NCBI GenBank assembly: GCA_944383965.1
Contig: CALWRQ010000019.1
Coordinates: 1-33,323, forward strand
Direction of reading: 5' to 3'
Length of the DNA: 33,323 nt
DNA from: an uncultured Lachnospiraceae bacterium
GTDB taxonomy: Bacteria; Bacillota; Clostridia; Lachnospirales; Lachnospiraceae
The stretch's first letter is position 1; each line of letters starts with the position of its first letter. Positions 30,310 through 33,323 of the stretch are shown in pieces. Both the position numbers and the translations under genes were made by a program. The notes under the pieces are model-generated. The model did no database searches and was not told the DNA's origin. It was given only the letters and a program-made list of their open reading frames with translations.

Positions 30310-33111
30310 CTATTTCTGCATGCCTCCGGATTTTTCCGGGCGGGCAGATGCGGCTGTCTCCTGTTTTCCGGCTTTTCTTTCCCTCTGAGTCCTTCCGGAA
30401 AACGTTTTCACACCGATGCTTTCCATTGCTTCCAGCTCTTTTAAGCTGACCGCCGTTTTGTCAGGACGGGCTTCTGCTGCCTTCTGCGGCATGCAGGAGC
30501 GAAACCGGTCCAGTTCTTTCCGGTCCGCACCGAAATCTCTCAGATATTCCACAGAAAACTTCGGATTTCCGTTCTGCCTCTCAGCTCCCACTTTCTCCAC
30601 AATTTCTCTGAATCCGGGATTGGTCAATCCGGAAAGTTCATAGAACTTATCCGGTTCGGGAATATCCGCCGCCTTTCCGTAATGAAGGATCTCCTCACGG
30701 AGCAGATCCCCCACCATCCGAAACGCAACCGCTTCATTCAGTGTATCTTCATGGGGCCTTTCCGCGCCGCCTGCCGAAGCTGCCGCAACCGCATTCCACC
30801 TTTTTTCCACATTCAGAGCACGGGTAATGCGCTCCGCGCCGTGATAGCGCCGCTTTGTTTCCTCATCCAGGGTCTCCGCCAGCGCGGCGTAAACCGGTTT
30901 GTAGCTGTCCTTTCGGCCCGGGTCCAGCTGGGCCACGCTCTGATTGGTCCCGTTTACTACCCGCCCCAGAGCCTGGAAGCCATTTACGGAAAAACTGCTG
31001 ACAGAGGAGAGAAAACCATTGACTGCCGGAAGACTTTCCGGCCTGTTCAGAACGGCGCGGGCTTCTTCTTCCGGAAGGTCCTGCGGCTGTCCCAGAGCAT
31101 ACAGCAGCTCTCTCCTCACATCCAGCTCTCCCACAGCCTTCATGGATTTTTTCATGATCTCCACGGCTGGCTGAAGGTAGGCCGTATCATCCGGATTGTC
31201 CGCAGGCGGCCCTGCGTAAAGACGCCGGAACGCCTCTGCCACACGGGCTCCCGCCTCCTTTTTTTCGCTGACAAATCGATCCGGATCGGTCAGATCGGCA
31301 AATCGGATCTGAGGATTTTCCGCCAGCAGGAGCATCTGCGCATAGGTCCGGTAACCGCCGAAGTCCCCTCTCGGAAGCTCCGCCGTGGCGCTCTTTGGTA
31401 TGGAGCTCAGCCTGGAAAGAGTCTTCCAGTCAAAATACTGCTGATTTAACTGAGCCGAACCAAAGGAAAACTTCCTGGCCGCAGCAGCATAAGGCCCTTT
31501 TTCCGCCTCCTGTCTGCTGATCATTTTTCCTGCCGCCTTTGCAAGCCGTTCGGATACCTGCGTACGGATCCCATTCAGACGCTGATCCCGTTTTCTGTCA
31601 TCGGCGTAGAATTTTTCCTGCTTTTTGGAAGGTCTGGTCTGATAAAAGCGTTCCTGTCCGTCCATCATTCTGACATCCGCCCGCACCTCCCGTACATTTA
31701 CCTCATACGCCCCGTTTTTTCCCATTCCCAGCTGGGCCGCTTCCACATGGTGCTCTCCGCTGAGCAGGGCGCTGACCACTTCTGCCCGGAACAGCTGTCT
31801 GTTTTTTTCCGAGCTCTTTATGTCGAAATCCGGATACCGCTGCTTCATATATTCCGTTGCCGGCACTCCGTCAATAAAAAGAAGTTCCTCCGGATAGTGG
31901 TATCCCGCATTCTGATAGACCGGATGATCCACCTGCAGATTCATTTGGCGCCTGAGGGTTTCAAAGCAGAAGGCTCCCTCCTGAATCAGGTTTTCCTTCT
32001 CCTGTTTCCCTGCCTGGGAATCCTTCTCGCTGACCCGCAGCTTTCCTCCCTGCTGCCGGAGCTTAAAATAGCGGGACGCCTGCCCGGGACTGTCATTGAA
32101 AAGCCGGAGCATTTCCACCGATCCGTGCTCCCGGGTACGCAGATCCCCATCTGTCGCCTGTTTTTCTTCCCCTCTCCGCTTTCTTAAAGAAACGGTTTCA
32201 TTTACTGCCCGTTCCAGCCCATCCAGAATATACGGCGGTTCCGGTCCTGTTCCCTTCAGGTAATCTTTTATTCCGTTTTTTTCCTCCGGCCGGGCAGTCA
32301 TATACCAGTTCTGCGCGCTGATGAAATAGCTCTGAAACTCCATCGCCTTGTCCAGACTGTCGGGCAGCTGGCTGACCTTCTTTCCGCCGAACTCCCCGCC
32401 GAACCGCTTCAGCGCCATACGGGCTCCTATCCGGGACGCTTCCGGCTTTGACGGATCATAAGCCTCCCTTACGGCCTGAGAAAAGAGTCCCAGAATGCCG
32501 ATCCGCTGATCCATGCTGTCCAGGGTCCGCTCTCCGCCGCAGGCTTCCACAAATCCGTCTTCATGTGTCAGGTCATTTTGCTTGATCTGAGAATAATCGA
32601 TGCTCAGATCTCCTGCCAGGTCGAAATATCGGAATACGCCGGCTGCCGCTGCCGGATTCTGCCAGTCTACAACCGGAAGTTCCTCTTCCATAAGGCGCTC
32701 TGCCGCACTGCGGAACATGGTTCCGTAAACAGAAGACGCTTTTTTTCTGTCCTCATAGTTCATTCCATCTGTCAGCGGATTCTCCTGAAGGAATCGGATT
32801 ACCGCTTCTCCCGCCGCCGGATAATCCGCCTCTTTGTCCGGACTCATCAGATCCGCTACAGAGCAGCCCTGCGACAGCATGAACAGTTTGGCATAGCTTG
32901 TTCTGCTCGTAGATCTCCCCATCGTTTTATGCATGGTCTGCGCCCCAAGATCATCAAAAAATTCTCCGGAACGGTCCCCGAAAAAAATACTGCTGTCCCT
33001 CAGCTTTCCGCCGTCATGGACCAGAACAGTCCAGGCAGCCTCTTCGCTGCCGTTTGTCATTGCCGTTTCCATTCTGCCGGCATCCTCTTCATTTCTGTAT
33101 ACAGGTGGCAT
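30310..33111 (-). CDS. Large cytoplasmic protein of unknown function
   Basis: I do not recognise this 933-residue protein. Seen: no signal peptide, no membrane helix, mixed charged and helical sequence, and a basic Arg/Lys/Glu-rich tail (about the last 60 residues). Two segments look related: about residues 42-112 and 548-632. Both have a Phe-Gly/Phe-Asp start, a TSYAKLFML or RTYAQMLLL helix and then a VADLMSPD or FADLTDPD motif. I start at the ATG at 33111, with AAAGGA 5 bases upstream; a TTG at 33150 would begin at the very 5' end of the predicted mRNA. It has its own promoter and terminator. There are no phage or toxin motifs I can name. Confidence 0.82.
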   Translation of the reverse strand: MPPVYRNEEDAGRMETAMTNGSEEAAWTVLVHDGGKLRDSSIFFGDRSGEFFDDLGAQTMHKTMGRSTSRTSYAKLFMLSQGCSVADLMSPDKEADYPAAGEAVIRFLQENPLTDGMNYEDRKKASSVYGTMFRSAAERLMEEELPVVDWQNPAAAAGVFRYFDLAGDLSIDYSQIKQNDLTHEDGFVEACGGERTLDSMDQRIGILGLFSQAVREAYDPSKPEASRIGARMALKRFGGEFGGKKVSQLPDSLDKAMEFQSYFISAQNWYMTARPEEKNGIKDYLKGTGPEPPYILDGLERAVNETVSLRKRRGEEKQATDGDLRTREHGSVEMLRLFNDSPGQASRYFKLRQQGGKLRVSEKDSQAGKQEKENLIQEGAFCFETLRRQMNLQVDHPVYQNAGYHYPEELLFIDGVPATEYMKQRYPDFDIKSSEKNRQLFRAEVVSALLSGEHHVEAAQLGMGKNGAYEVNVREVRADVRMMDGQERFYQTRPSKKQEKFYADDRKRDQRLNGIRTQVSERLAKAAGKMISRQEAEKGPYAAAARKFSFGSAQLNQQYFDWKTLSRLSSIPKSATAELPRGDFGGYRTYAQMLLLAENPQIRFADLTDPDRFVSEKKEAGARVAEAFRRLYAGPPADNPDDTAYLQPAVEIMKKSMKAVGELDVRRELLYALGQPQDLPEEEARAVLNRPESLPAVNGFLSSVSSFSVNGFQALGRVVNGTNQSVAQLDPGRKDSYKPVYAALAETLDEETKRRYHGAERITRALNVEKRWNAVAAASAGGAERPHEDTLNEAVAFRMVGDLLREEILHYGKAADIPEPDKFYELSGLTNPGFREIVEKVGAERQNGNPKFSVEYLRDFGADRKELDRFRSCMPQKAAEARPDKTAVSLKELEAMESIGVKTFSGRTQRERKAGKQETAASARPEKSGGMQK

Positions 33112-33163
33112 GTTTTTCCTTTCTGCTGCCGCTTCTGCAGTTTCATTCAAGTTTTTCTCCGAA

Positions 33164-33192
33164 ATTATACCGTAAGTGTGCGGGAATGTCCA
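33164..33192 (-). promoter_or_regulatory. Promoter of the 933-residue protein gene
   Basis: On the minus strand, TGGACA (33187-33192), a 17-base spacer and a perfect TATAAT (33164-33169). It predicts an mRNA start near 33157, leaving a leader of about 46 bases. Confidence 0.78.
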
Positions 33193-33196
33193 GAAT

Positions 33197-33238
33197 GAAA
33201 AGAAAGAGCCGGCGAAACCATGGATTTCGCCGGCTCTT
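33197..33238 (-). terminator. Terminator after tRNA-Gln
   Basis: A perfect 14-bp stem (33204-33217 with 33225-33238) with a 7-base loop, then TTCTTTTC on the minus strand. It starts 13 bases beyond the tRNA 3' end. Confidence 0.85.
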
Positions 33239-33251
33239 CGTCTTATTGCAA

Positions 33252-33323
33252 CTGGGCCAGCCGGATTCGAACCGGCGGGATGCAGGAGTCAAAGTCCTGT
33301 GCCTTACCGCTTGGCGATGGCCC
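33252..33323 (-). tRNA. tRNA-Gln(TTG), missing its first base at the window edge
   Basis: The minus strand folds as a cloverleaf: a 7-bp acceptor stem whose first base (U1, expected to pair with A72) lies just outside the window, a D arm with AAGCGGTAAGGC, an anticodon stem CAGGA/TCCTG around loop CTTTGAC (anticodon TTG, codon CAA), and a T arm GCCGG-TTCGAAT-CCGGC. The discriminator base is G at 33252. CCA is not encoded. Confidence 0.95.

Noticed and set aside
30200-33323. Genomic island integrated at the tRNA-Gln gene
   Set aside because: No integrase and no repeat of the tRNA 3' end was seen in the window; the large gene alone is not evidence of an island.
1-33323. CRISPR array, insertion sequence or prophage
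   Set aside because: No regularly spaced short repeats, transposase or phage structural genes; the only long repeat is inside the FMN-binding protein gene.

Overview
The window looks like chromosomal DNA from a spore-forming Firmicute, most likely a Lachnospiraceae-type Clostridium of moderate to high GC. This is inferred from strong AGGAGG ribosome sites, a Gram-positive LexA box (GAAC-N4-GTTC) in front of recA, the recA-recX-rny order, spoIIM next to xerD, choline-binding-type cell-wall repeats and a YHYH secreted protein. Almost everything reads on the minus strand. Only rlmI, purC and the YHYH gene read on the plus strand. No insertion sequence, phage gene or CRISPR array is visible.

Region by region. 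1-6.7 kb: a DNA-repair operon read as sbcD, sbcC, a degenerate Sir2-like gene, ung and uppP. 6.8-11.1 kb: rlmI, purC (behind a possible leader ORF), a secreted polysaccharide deacetylase, and a divergent secreted YHYH protein. 11.2-16.9 kb: a three-carbon acid cluster, with a Nudix gene and a PrpR-like regulator, then a tartronate semialdehyde reductase, a DapA-family lyase/aldolase and a glycerate kinase. 17-18.7 kb: apt and a membrane FMN-binding protein with two near-identical C-terminal repeats. 18.8-22.1 kb: xerD, spoIIM, an ADP-ribose pyrophosphatase and a choline-binding-repeat protein. 22.2-25.6 kb: the recA-recX-rny operon with an SOS box. 25.7-30.2 kb: a cupin regulator, an NhaC-family transporter, an alpha/beta hydrolase and D-serine ammonia-lyase. 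30.3-33.2 kb: one long unrecognised protein gene with its own promoter and terminator. The window ends inside tRNA-Gln(TTG).

How the genes fit together. SbcCD, Ung, RecA and RecX give a repair theme. Reductase plus kinase form the tartronate semialdehyde to D-glycerate to phosphoglycerate route, with the DapA-family enzyme as a likely source of the semialdehyde. The regulator beside them has lost the parts of the AAA+ domain needed to work with sigma-54, and a sigma-70 type -10 lies in front of the reductase. The NhaC/hydrolase/DsdA set looks like uptake and deamination of D-serine or a related compound. The least explained items are the 933-residue orphan protein with an apparent internal duplication, the 29-codon ORF in front of purC, the catalytically degenerate Sir2-like protein, and the tandem-repeat flavoprotein.
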